This document shows, in pieces, positions 54,101 to 60,711 of a stretch of DNA of 64,000 bases (within the stretch, counting starts at the first letter, position 1; each line of letters opens with the position of its first letter). Origin of the DNA: an uncultured Robinsoniella sp. GTDB lineage: Bacteria > Bacillota > Clostridia > Lachnospirales > Lachnospiraceae. The position numbers and the translations under genes are program-made. The notes below the pieces were generated by a model. It ran no database searches, was not told where the DNA came from, and saw only the letters and a program-made list of their open reading frames with translations. The stretch is taken from positions 1-64,000 of the forward strand of contig UQCR01000017.1 in assembly GCA_900539655.1 (NCBI GenBank). The letters run 5' to 3'.

Positions 54101-54237
54101 TCTGATTCTGTTTTGGATTCAGCAGCCGGTTCTGACTCTAATGCTAAAGCAGTAACTGCATTGGTCAGTGTTCCTGTTAAAATCATTGCTGAGCTTAAAA
54201 ATATTGCTGTACACTTTTTTAAAATACCTTTTTTCAT
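48121..54237 (-). CDS. Secreted alpha-L-fucosidase (GH29), giant multidomain surface protein
   Basis: 2038 residues from MKKGILKKCTAIFLS (AAAGGGATCAGGG before 54237); the upstream extension is not signal-peptide-like. Order: signal peptide; F5/8C (CBM32) domain (~65-232); helical FIVAR-like linkers; GH29 catalytic domain (~385-760) with GKHHDGFDIW and nucleophile D559 in FLILDGWNTDW. A second F5/8C domain (~780-930), a Big_4-like domain and an IPT/TIG-like domain follow. Two concanavalin-like modules (beginning DNFEDY, DNFEAY) flank an Ig-like module. Then come FIVAR helices, a GTETEP linker, InlB/Listeria-Bacteroides repeats with GYTFTGWNA, and a terminal FN3-like domain. No LPXTG or dockerin was seen. 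It removes fucose from glycans outside the cell. It is the last gene of its operon. Confidence 0.87.
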   Translation of the reverse strand: MKKGILKKCTAIFLSSAMILTGTLTNAVTALALESEPAAESKTESELKNVIDNSAKEGILTITAKASQSRSGWDISPDNLVNGSGLSKKGSLDATHSNGGYAQGMWQTEDNAGSSVWVELDTGKVQQLAKLYIWNHNQYDGTERFLRRGFHFVNVEYSSDKEKWEPLDVQKDINYNRELNMASGSGREPVNDIIELGITARYVRISANPDPKQGTFDGGGCYGLSEVIITHYMDDRDIAIEQLAKSVTLADEGAEFDYSETKWNELQAALENARSAMGDEDNSIVEIESVRDILDRAALDTGIPSGVSDSLTKKIEEARNLREEDYTEESWKNAKSAIDAAAEAAQDASGLDVNDTAYAQQADDALKALTREIAKLRSLPADRMEMYRELVNERFGMFLHYNMSTYTNNGQNPKYDFALEDWGPAMADPEDFDPTDLDTDQWADAAVSAQMEFSCVTGKHHDGFDIWPSKVYDHNISKSNNPDMDVIDEYLTSFRSRGINAGLYFSILDLHLEAIEKPNFTGTKDQIRKGIYTKNHDLILGQIRELMTNYGDIPFLILDGWNTDWGSDLGSPLYTEFPYADVEELVHSLQPNCIIINISCEANDTHTDLTIFENGAGQTIPSWFDKPGIACHNLQGQWFWNTNNPTQQLQSVDWVLNQMCYPQNKKGCAFILNAAPNPEGKMDSNVLTRLREIGEEYEKLPDMEDVPSSWYKDYDTAQNLAYKKAIKQSSVSGHSYGERAADGIIDGAAGHESVSSTNLESNPWWQVDLGKNQDIGEITIWNTEGSSKENLGNFWVFASDKELTGTLNQLKNNEDITKIHVTQVPDPSIALQINTSARYVRIQAEGYKALTLSEVVISPENTAELMDIYKITSLENKRIETGTSLEELNLPRSVEAVVSDGSKQEIDVEWDHAVPEYDSNGTGTYLFTGKLVNLPGHISNTKNKKAVIRVTFENTRLDMVIAPDQVKTGDTVILKGHFGKNPGRVVMTGPNGEVSVDANSPYLISWMPDRIQFLVPGGVCSGIIYVETADKTQSNKDKELKAGSWEKEVFADNFEDYDTGKLNDQQTAVEKYTFLHDRISIAEEDGNKILKMNSDGSDTYLTKEADWKNVNISFDYRFDADTKDFGGIYISPRYQDKENRYLADLLPHFRGGILYQRYLNGSYSEHGDTAFSYETGIWYSIKMRLAGEELQVKMWKRGEQEPLDWIGGAVFGGLQKGGFFLQFSDASGVDTAFSSFDNLKVTAFEDGVTEDLSQDTVAPVTRATLTGEQTQKGDYINQAEIELKSEDSESGVSGIYWQLDGSEPQKYNKPVVIAKEGRFSLTYYAYDHAGNKEEPKQLSGNVVQGNVIFQDNFEAYSQGMFHDTSQKGYQLTNPEQFQIVSGESGTGNALKIQGKSNTAVRMTKQDSWDGTIMTLDFKYEEELSGIEGLYISNYFQTYNPDNMHIYPIIPGYGGILLQQNVNGSAREAARLENKDINVKPGSWYHMKAYTSGSEMKLKVWKDGSQEPADWMAKGEVSGLRGGGGLHLGFSAGGNEANYALFDNIRVIGFMEQEPEQPADLTKLQELYDEGRIIEQDTDYTKESIQMLKDVLDKAKKLLGREDLTEKDQTMVDGVQKQLEEAIKNLVLRPADKSALEQKIQEVLDIDFKLYTEESAKRLKNALDEAQRLIEDKNLTVRDQQLISEAVDELNAGISELEETSEPGTETEPGTETEPGTETEPGTETEPGTETEPGTETEPETETEPGTETEPGTETEPGTETEPGTETEPGTETEPGTETEPGTGTQPGTETDPAMKEVHQVIFQNYDGKVLSSQDVLHQGSAKAPTAPSRKGYTFTGWNASYGSVTQNLVITARYKANTYRISFQKNGGKGSMGSQAVTYGKSTKLKANRFKRSGYVLKGWNTKKNGKGTSYTSQKAIKNLTSVNGKTITLYAQWKKVSRPETVKKVSVTSKKQKVCSVIITNVKKADGYQIRYAAHKEFKKAKTVYESRGKGSKTTTSIKGLNRKKTYYIKVRAYVTDSAGKRWYSGAYSSVKSVKIR
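48863..49132 (-). repeat. Fifteen 18-bp tandem repeats encoding the GTETEP linker of the fucosidase
   Basis: Fifteen consecutive 18-bp units of the plus-strand form GGYTCYGTTTCNGTNCCN, encoding Gly-Thr-Glu-Thr-Glu-Pro with a few variants (ETETEP, GTGTQP, GTETDP). It is an extended acidic linker between the FIVAR helices and the InlB-type repeats. Confidence 0.9.
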
Positions 54238-54434
54238 CCCTGATCCCTTTCCTTGGTTCCGTTTTTCAGCATTTTGTATATGGACAGAAAAGGAGCTGTC
54301 CATATGGAGGCCCCTTCCTGTCCACATTATTTTTATCACTCGGTCAGACTGTATCTTATAATTATTCATGCTGTCCGTACGCCTCATAATGTGAGGCGCG
54401 CAGCGGGCAGAAATCATTTTAGTGATACACTCCG
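54238..54434 (-). promoter_or_regulatory. Structured leader between beta-helix and fucosidase genes
   Basis: It contains two inverted repeats: 7-bp arms at 54380-54386/54392-54398 (5-nt loop), and 10-bp arms at 54278-54287/54296-54305 (8-nt loop; CTGTCCATAT and complement) about 41 nt before the fucosidase ATG. A third CTGTCCA word lies at 54319-54325. There is no T tract, so attenuation, mRNA stabilisation or protein binding are all possible. Confidence 0.5.
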
Positions 54435-57400
54435 TTATTTTATTTTGATACTTCTTACTTTACTGTAATCTTTGGAATACCAGCGCTTACCGGCTGAGTC
54501 TTTTACATAAGCCCTCACCTTTACATAGTAAGTCTTTTTACGCTTCAGGCCTTTTAATTCCTTTGTTGTTTTCTTTCCTTTTCCTTCATTTACATAAACG
54601 GTCTTTACATTTTTAAATGCTTTATCCGTTGCATACCGGATCTGGTATCCATCCGCTTTCTTTACATTTGTTACCACAACGGTACACATCTTTGCTTTTT
54701 TGCTGGACGCAGATACTTTTTTCACAGTATCCGGCTTTGATACCTTTTTCCACTGTGCATACAGTGTTATTGTTTTTCCATTTACATAGGTAAGGTTTTT
54801 AATGGTCTTCTGGTTGGTATATGACTTTCCTTTTCCATTTTTCTTTGTATTCCAGGATTTTAATACATAACCGGATTTTTTGAATCGGTTTGCTTTTAAT
54901 TTTGTGCTCTTGTCATAGGTCACGGTCTGGCTTGACATACTTCCCTTTCCTCCATTTGACCGGAAAGTAATGCGGTAGGTATTTGCTTTATAACGCGCCG
55001 TTATCACAAGATTTTGCGTAACATTTCCATAGGAAGCACTCCATCCGCTGAAGGAATATCCTTTTCTGGATGGTGCGTTGGGCGCATTTGCAGCACCATG
55101 ATTCTTAACCGACTGGCGGCTCAGCACTTTTCCGTCATAGCTTTGGAATACCACCTGATATACGGCTTCCGTTGCCGGTTCTGTCTCTGTACCTGGCTCC
55201 GTCTCTGTGCCCGGTTCCGTTTCCGTTCCTGGTTCTGTCTCTGTGCCCGGTTCCGTTTCCGTTCCTGGTTCTGTCTCTGTGCCCGGTTCTGTTTCCGTTC
55301 CCGGCTCTGTCTCTGTGCCCGGTTCTGTTTCCGTTCCCGGCTCTGTCTCTGTACCCGGTTCTGTTTCCGTTCCTGGTTCTGTTTCCGTTCCTGGTTCTGT
55401 CTCTGTACCCGGTTCTGTCTCTGTACCCGGCTCTGTTTCCGTTCCCGGTTCACTGATTTCTTCCAGTTCCCCTATTCCTGCATCCAGTTCGTCTACTGCT
55501 TCCTGAATCAGGTTCTGGTCCTGAACCGTCAGGTCTTTTTCTAACAGCTTCTGTGCCTCATCCAGTGCATTTTTAAGCCTTCTGGAAGATTCCTCTGTAT
55601 AGAGTTCTAAATCGATATGCAGGACTTCATCTACCTTGCTTTCCAGTGCTGTCTTATCTGCCGGTCTGAGTACCAGGTTTTTAATGGCATTCTCCACCTG
55701 CTTTTGCAGCGCATCCACATCATTCTGGTCATTTTCAGCCAGATCATCCCTGCCAAGCAGTATCTCAGCCTTATCCAGTACTGCTTTCAGATTTTTAATG
55801 GACTCTTGTGTATAATCCGTATCCTTTTCTTTTTCTCTTCCTTCATCGTATACTTTCTGAAGTTTTGTCAGGTCTGCCGGTCCCTGCTCTGCAAATCCAA
55901 TAATCCGGATATTGTCGAACAGTGCGTAATTTGCCTCGTTTCCTCCTGTGGAAAAGCCCAGGTGGAGTCCTCCTCCTCCCTGCAGTCCGCTTACTTCCCC
56001 TTTTGCCATCCAGGATGCCGGCTCCTGGCTTCCATCCTTCCAGACTTTCACCTTCATTTCACTTCCTGAGGTATAAGCTTTCATATGGTACCAGCTGCCT
56101 GGTTTTAAGCTGATCTTTTTATTTTCCAGCCTTGCAGCCTCCCTGGCATTGCCATTTACATTCTGCTGAAGCAGGATGCCGCCATATCCCGGAATAATCG
56201 GGTATACATGCATATTATCCGGGCTATAGGACTGGAAGTAGTTACTTACATAGAGTCCTTCAATTCCGTTTAGTTCTTCCTGGTATTTGAAATCCAGCGT
56301 CATTACCGTACCATCCCAGCTGTCCTGTTTCGTCATACGGACAGCCGTATCCTTCTTACCCTGTATTTTCAGGGCTTTGCCGGTCTGGGACTGTCCCGAT
56401 ACAACCAGGAACTGTTCCGGATTTGTCAGCTGATATCCCCTTTCGTCAGGGTCTGTAAAATTACCTTCTTCATATGTATCAAAGTTTTCTTCAAAAATGA
56501 CTTTTCCCTGAGCTACCGTTCCTGTTACTTCCTTTGGCTCTTCTTTGTTTCCGGCACGGTCGTAAGCAAAATATGTAAGGGTAAATGGTCCATCCTTAGA
56601 TACTTCAACAGGACTCACATAATCCTGCAGGGTTCCCCCGTCTAACTGCCAGCGGATTCCAGCAACTCCGGATCCGTTGTCCACGGATTTTAATTCAATT
56701 TTTGCCTGATTGATATAGGCACCTGTCTCTGTGGTTTCACCGGTTATTTCTGCATTGGTTACAGGAGCTTCCACATCCTGTCCCAGATCCTCTGTCACAC
56801 CCTCCTGGAATGTGGTAATCAGAAGATTGTCAAAGCTTGAGAATGCTGTGCTTTCTCCTGAAGAATCAGAATACTGCAGGTAGAATCCTCCCTTTTTAAT
56901 TCCACCAAAGTTTGCACTTCCTGTCCATTCAGAAGGTTCTTCTTCGGAACGTTTCCACATTTTTACCAGAAGTTTATCCCCTGTCATTTCCATCTTTATG
57001 GAATACCAGGTCCCAACCTCATAACTAAAGTTTGTATCTCCATGTTCGGAATAGCCATTGTTTAAATAACGCTGATAGAATATTCCATTTCGAAAATGTG
57101 GAAGCAGGTTTGCAAGGTATCTGTTTTCCTTATTCAGATTCCTTGGGGAAATATAGATTCCTCCAAAATCTTTTGTATCTGCATCAAAACGGTAATCAAA
57201 TGAAATCTTTATGTCTTCCCAGTCTGCATCTTTGGTAAGATAAGTATCTGAGCCGTTTGAATTCATTCTGAGTATTTTGTTTCCGTCCTCCTCGGCAATG
57301 CTGATCCTGTCATGTAAAAAAGTATATTTTTCTACCGCTGCCTGCTGGTCATTTAACTTTCCTGGGTTATATGATTCAAAGTCATCCCCAAACAATTCTT

Positions 57401-59711
57401 TTTCCCCACCAAATACAGTGAGCGTTTTATTCTTATTTGTCTGTGAATGATCTGCTGCCTCTACATAAATGCTGCCGCTTGATACACCTCCCGGAACCAG
57501 GAAGACAATTTTATTATTTTCCCAGCTGACCAGGCATGGCGATTTGGCATCCACGGATACTTCTCCGTCTGGACCTGTCATTACAACTCTGCCTGTTTCA
57601 CTTCCAAAATATCCCTCAAGGGTTATCTGATCCCCGGCTTTAATGTAATCCGGTGCTGTTACGGTGTTCAGTTCCTTTGGACGGATACTTTCGTATTTTT
57701 TTTCAATTCCGATCTGACTGGCGATATCTTCCGGATATGCATCACTTTCCGGTGCGGTATTCCAGTAATTTTCTTTAAAATCCGGCTGGTCCATCCGGTG
57801 TCCCCAGGTGAATTCCCTGATATTGTAAAAACAGGTATATGGGGTATCATAGCTTATATTTCCCTCAACCTTCATGCCGCCGCTTCCCTCATCCAGGTAT
57901 AATCCACCCGGCCAGCTGGACATGTTATGTATGCTGTTATAGGATATACTGCTGCCCGGCATGTCTCCCAGCGTGTAAATGCCGCCGTCATGCATCTTGG
58001 TCATACAATATCCTACATCGTTGTATTCAATGATATTATTTCTGGATACTGCAGCGTCCCCCAGTTGGAATACCGGATAGCAGTCAGGCGTAATCTCACC
58101 AGCTTCTGTAGATTGTGAACGCCCTGTCTGATCCCAGAAGCCCCAGCCCCAGCCTACGGATATACCTGAGTATGCAACATTTTTAATGGTATTATGTGTA
58201 ATTACAGTACCGTCCGTATAACCAGCCAGTACCGCTATACTACCTTTATACTCTGTCCCGATCCTGTTAAAATAACAGTTGGTTACTACGTTATCTTTTA
58301 CAATGTAGCGTTCATCATGAGGAGACTGCCCGGGATCATCCGCATGTTTTTGCATTGCTTCTTTGATTTCATCCAATGTGGCATTTTCATCCATGGTAAC
58401 GGGATGTGCATCATTGATATTGACCCCGCCAATCAGTACTCCTCCGCCTGATATGTCCTGGAATACGCACTTTTCTACCACGTTATTTTCAGATCCCTTT
58501 AACAGGCTGATGGCTCCGGAACCGATATTCTGGAAATTACACTCTGAAAAGGTAATATTCTGACTCATTTTTGTCTCAATTGCTGCCTGGGGTGTGAGAG
58601 AATAGCCATGCATATTTTCTGTCTCTTTTGGATCGTGGGCAAAATTCGCCTGCTGGTCCGGCCAGCCATAGAGGCTGGGATAAAGCCAGGTATTATACTC
58701 AAAGGACAAACCTTCAAAGGTAATATCTGTTACTTTTGTATCCGCTTCCCCATATACCGTGATAAACTGCTCGGTACTTGGTACAATTACTTCAGCCGTA
58801 TCCATATTCTGCCCTTCCTTAGGCATATAATAGATCGTTTTATCCGTCTTATCAAAGTACCATTCGCCCGGTTCATCCAGCAGTTCATATGCATTCTCTA
58901 TGTAGCTTGGAACATCGGCATGGACCTGGTTTCCCCCTGCTATCTGATTCAGACGGAACGATTCCCAGTCCATTTTTATATAGATTTCATTATTTCCCAA
59001 ATCCTGGATTGACTCTATAGGTGAAATCCGGTGAACCCAGAGAATATCATATACAAATTCTATATCCTGTATGTTTTTCCAGTTCAGCATTTCCACAGCA
59101 TTGCTCTTATATCCATAGTATGCCTTGTGAGTTCCGCTGTAGGTGGTATAGTTTTCGTAATCTCCTGCCCTTTGAATGCTTCCCGGAACCTGTCCTTTGG
59201 CTTTTACCGCCATCTCTCCGTCTACATAAAGCTCTCTGGTGTTTTCCACACCCGGCGCCTGGGCTTTCATAAGTCCCGGGCGTTTGGGATCATTTGCATC
59301 TGTCCAGCCGCTTATTTCTTTTCCTGAAGTAAATACGGGTTTGCTTCCCTCCAGAGCCTTATATACGATCTGGTAACCGTTGCTGCCGGAATCCTCGTAC
59401 TGGAACGATGCTGTACGGTCCATAAAGTAGTCCCCGTCCTCAAAATACACCAGAATATCCCCTGTCATATTCTGATTCATGGTTCTTACCTTTTCCCTTG
59501 CCTGATCCATTGTCTGCAGGGGATCCTGGGCTGTACCGCTTCCCTGGGCACTGCCTGATGGTGATACATAAATCTCAGCCATAACAGAATCTTCTGACTG
59601 CTCACTTGCATAACTGACATCATATACCGACAGAGAACTGACTACCATAGATGCCGCCAGTACTGCTGCCGTAATTTTGCTTTTTATACCCTTTTTCATC
59701 TCTCTTCTCAT
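54435..59711 (-). CDS. Secreted right-handed parallel beta-helix protein, giant multidomain (glycan lyase/hydrolase-like)
   Basis: 1758 residues. Signal peptide ends near residue 36. AEIYVSPSGSAQGSGTAQDPL opens a parallel beta-helix catalytic region (~45-660) with repeated N/D-rich rungs such as VVTNCYFNRIG, GTVITHNTIKNVAYSGISVGWG and HDGGIYTLGDMPGSSISYNSIHN. The fold is that of pectate-lyase-like and GH110/GH120/GH141-type enzymes; a GH141-like activity is a guess. After the helix come IPT-like, concanavalin-like, Ig-like, concanavalin-like, FIVAR, GTETEP, InlB-type and FN3-like modules, matching the fucosidase tail closely. GGTGAG lies 5 nt before the chosen ATG. An ATG four codons in (59699) is an alternative. 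Confidence 0.8.
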   Translation of the reverse strand: MRREMKKGIKSKITAAVLAASMVVSSLSVYDVSYASEQSEDSVMAEIYVSPSGSAQGSGTAQDPLQTMDQAREKVRTMNQNMTGDILVYFEDGDYFMDRTASFQYEDSGSNGYQIVYKALEGSKPVFTSGKEISGWTDANDPKRPGLMKAQAPGVENTRELYVDGEMAVKAKGQVPGSIQRAGDYENYTTYSGTHKAYYGYKSNAVEMLNWKNIQDIEFVYDILWVHRISPIESIQDLGNNEIYIKMDWESFRLNQIAGGNQVHADVPSYIENAYELLDEPGEWYFDKTDKTIYYMPKEGQNMDTAEVIVPSTEQFITVYGEADTKVTDITFEGLSFEYNTWLYPSLYGWPDQQANFAHDPKETENMHGYSLTPQAAIETKMSQNITFSECNFQNIGSGAISLLKGSENNVVEKCVFQDISGGGVLIGGVNINDAHPVTMDENATLDEIKEAMQKHADDPGQSPHDERYIVKDNVVTNCYFNRIGTEYKGSIAVLAGYTDGTVITHNTIKNVAYSGISVGWGWGFWDQTGRSQSTEAGEITPDCYPVFQLGDAAVSRNNIIEYNDVGYCMTKMHDGGIYTLGDMPGSSISYNSIHNMSSWPGGLYLDEGSGGMKVEGNISYDTPYTCFYNIREFTWGHRMDQPDFKENYWNTAPESDAYPEDIASQIGIEKKYESIRPKELNTVTAPDYIKAGDQITLEGYFGSETGRVVMTGPDGEVSVDAKSPCLVSWENNKIVFLVPGGVSSGSIYVEAADHSQTNKNKTLTVFGGEKELFGDDFESYNPGKLNDQQAAVEKYTFLHDRISIAEEDGNKILRMNSNGSDTYLTKDADWEDIKISFDYRFDADTKDFGGIYISPRNLNKENRYLANLLPHFRNGIFYQRYLNNGYSEHGDTNFSYEVGTWYSIKMEMTGDKLLVKMWKRSEEEPSEWTGSANFGGIKKGGFYLQYSDSSGESTAFSSFDNLLITTFQEGVTEDLGQDVEAPVTNAEITGETTETGAYINQAKIELKSVDNGSGVAGIRWQLDGGTLQDYVSPVEVSKDGPFTLTYFAYDRAGNKEEPKEVTGTVAQGKVIFEENFDTYEEGNFTDPDERGYQLTNPEQFLVVSGQSQTGKALKIQGKKDTAVRMTKQDSWDGTVMTLDFKYQEELNGIEGLYVSNYFQSYSPDNMHVYPIIPGYGGILLQQNVNGNAREAARLENKKISLKPGSWYHMKAYTSGSEMKVKVWKDGSQEPASWMAKGEVSGLQGGGGLHLGFSTGGNEANYALFDNIRIIGFAEQGPADLTKLQKVYDEGREKEKDTDYTQESIKNLKAVLDKAEILLGRDDLAENDQNDVDALQKQVENAIKNLVLRPADKTALESKVDEVLHIDLELYTEESSRRLKNALDEAQKLLEKDLTVQDQNLIQEAVDELDAGIGELEEISEPGTETEPGTETEPGTETEPGTETEPGTETEPGTETEPGTETEPGTETEPGTETEPGTETEPGTETEPGTETEPGTETEPGTETEPGTETEPATEAVYQVVFQSYDGKVLSRQSVKNHGAANAPNAPSRKGYSFSGWSASYGNVTQNLVITARYKANTYRITFRSNGGKGSMSSQTVTYDKSTKLKANRFKKSGYVLKSWNTKKNGKGKSYTNQKTIKNLTYVNGKTITLYAQWKKVSKPDTVKKVSASSKKAKMCTVVVTNVKKADGYQIRYATDKAFKNVKTVYVNEGKGKKTTKELKGLKRKKTYYVKVRAYVKDSAGKRWYSKDYSKVRSIKIK
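55177..55446 (-). repeat. Fifteen 18-bp tandem repeats encoding the GTETEP linker of the beta-helix protein
   Basis: Fifteen 18-bp units encoding unbroken GTETEP. Units alternate for much of the array between a TCTCTGTGCCC type and a TTTCCGTTCCT type, giving a 36-bp higher-order period, a sign of recent expansion by pairs. Confidence 0.9.
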
Positions 59712-59757
59712 ATCTTCTCACCTTCCATTTTAGAATGGGAATTCATTTGTTTTTGGC

Positions 59758-60699
59758 TTATGGAATTGTTGTAATAAGTGCCTGGCACTTTCCTTTCACC
59801 TCAAATCGCCCGGTAGATGCTGTGATCAGCAGGCTGTCACCCTTAGTAAATGGTACTTCCTCTCCATTTTGGACAACCCCGCTTCCTTCCACCACCAGCA
59901 TATGCACAAAAGTACTTCCGTCAACTTCTCCGCTCATTTCCTTCATGACCCTGCCATCCAGTGTAAGCTTGTCTACGGTAAAGTATTTACAGCTACCCAA
60001 ATGAGGTTCAAAACCGTCTGTACACACCTTTGGGCTGCGGTTTGTCACCGCCAGAGCCTTTTCAATATGCAGATCCCTCTTTTTTCCGTCCGCCCCCTTT
60101 CTTCCATAATCGTATATGCGGTATGTAACATTGGAATTCTGCTGAATTTCCGCAATTACAATCCCTTTTCCAATTGCATGCAGCGTACCTGCCTCAATGA
60201 AGAATACATCTCCTTTTTTCACTGGTACTTTATTTAACACTTCCAGTATTGTCTCATCCTGAATCCGCTGCTTCAGCTCTTCTTTTGATATTTCCCTGGA
60301 AAACCCATAATACAGGTAAGCATCTCTGGCACAGTCAGCCACATACCACATTTCTGTTTTTCCGTACTGCCCTTCTTCGTGCAAAGCAAATTCATCATCA
60401 GGATGAACCTGTATAGACAGGTTCTCCCTTGCATCGATGAATTTAATCAGTACCGGAAAGTTCTCAAATGCTGCACAGTGGCTCCCCAATACCTTTTTCC
60501 CCTCCCACTCAATATACTCCTGGAGGGACTTTCCCTTAAAAGGACCTGCGGCAATGCGGGAACTGCCATCCACATGGCAGGATAATTCCCATGACTCCGC
60601 CAGAACCTTACCCTCATAGAGCTTATGATAATCTTTCATCAGTTTATCTCCGCCCCAGATATATTCCTTGAAAGCCGGTTCTAATTTTAAAATTGACAT
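59758..60699 (-). CDS. manA: Mannose-6-phosphate isomerase, class I
   Basis: 313 residues, the compact Firmicute form. Zinc ligands are in LSIQVHPDDEFA (His, with Asp-Asp), KTEMWYV (Glu) and AGTLHAIGKG (His). It interconverts mannose-6-phosphate and fructose-6-phosphate in the cytosol and has no signal peptide, unlike its neighbours. The upstream gene's TAA lies 12 nt away, beside its AAGGAAG ribosome site, so the genes are coupled. Its place inside an operon of secreted glycan-degrading proteins suggests that mannose is among the released sugars. Confidence 0.92.
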   Translation of the reverse strand: MSILKLEPAFKEYIWGGDKLMKDYHKLYEGKVLAESWELSCHVDGSSRIAAGPFKGKSLQEYIEWEGKKVLGSHCAAFENFPVLIKFIDARENLSIQVHPDDEFALHEEGQYGKTEMWYVADCARDAYLYYGFSREISKEELKQRIQDETILEVLNKVPVKKGDVFFIEAGTLHAIGKGIVIAEIQQNSNVTYRIYDYGRKGADGKKRDLHIEKALAVTNRSPKVCTDGFEPHLGSCKYFTVDKLTLDGRVMKEMSGEVDGSTFVHMLVVEGSGVVQNGEEVPFTKGDSLLITASTGRFEVKGKCQALITTIP

Positions 60700-60711
60700 A
60701 TTGATTCTTCC

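Noticed and set aside
54238..54417. 60-codon N-terminal extension of the fucosidase
   Set aside because: It lacks signal-peptide character and spans the hairpin leader; the ATG at 54237 is followed by a typical signal peptide.
55014..55544. Plus-strand Pro-Gly-Ser-Val and Cys-Phe-Arg-Ser frames over the second repeat array
   Set aside because: Same explanation: antisense of the GTETEP linker of the beta-helix gene.
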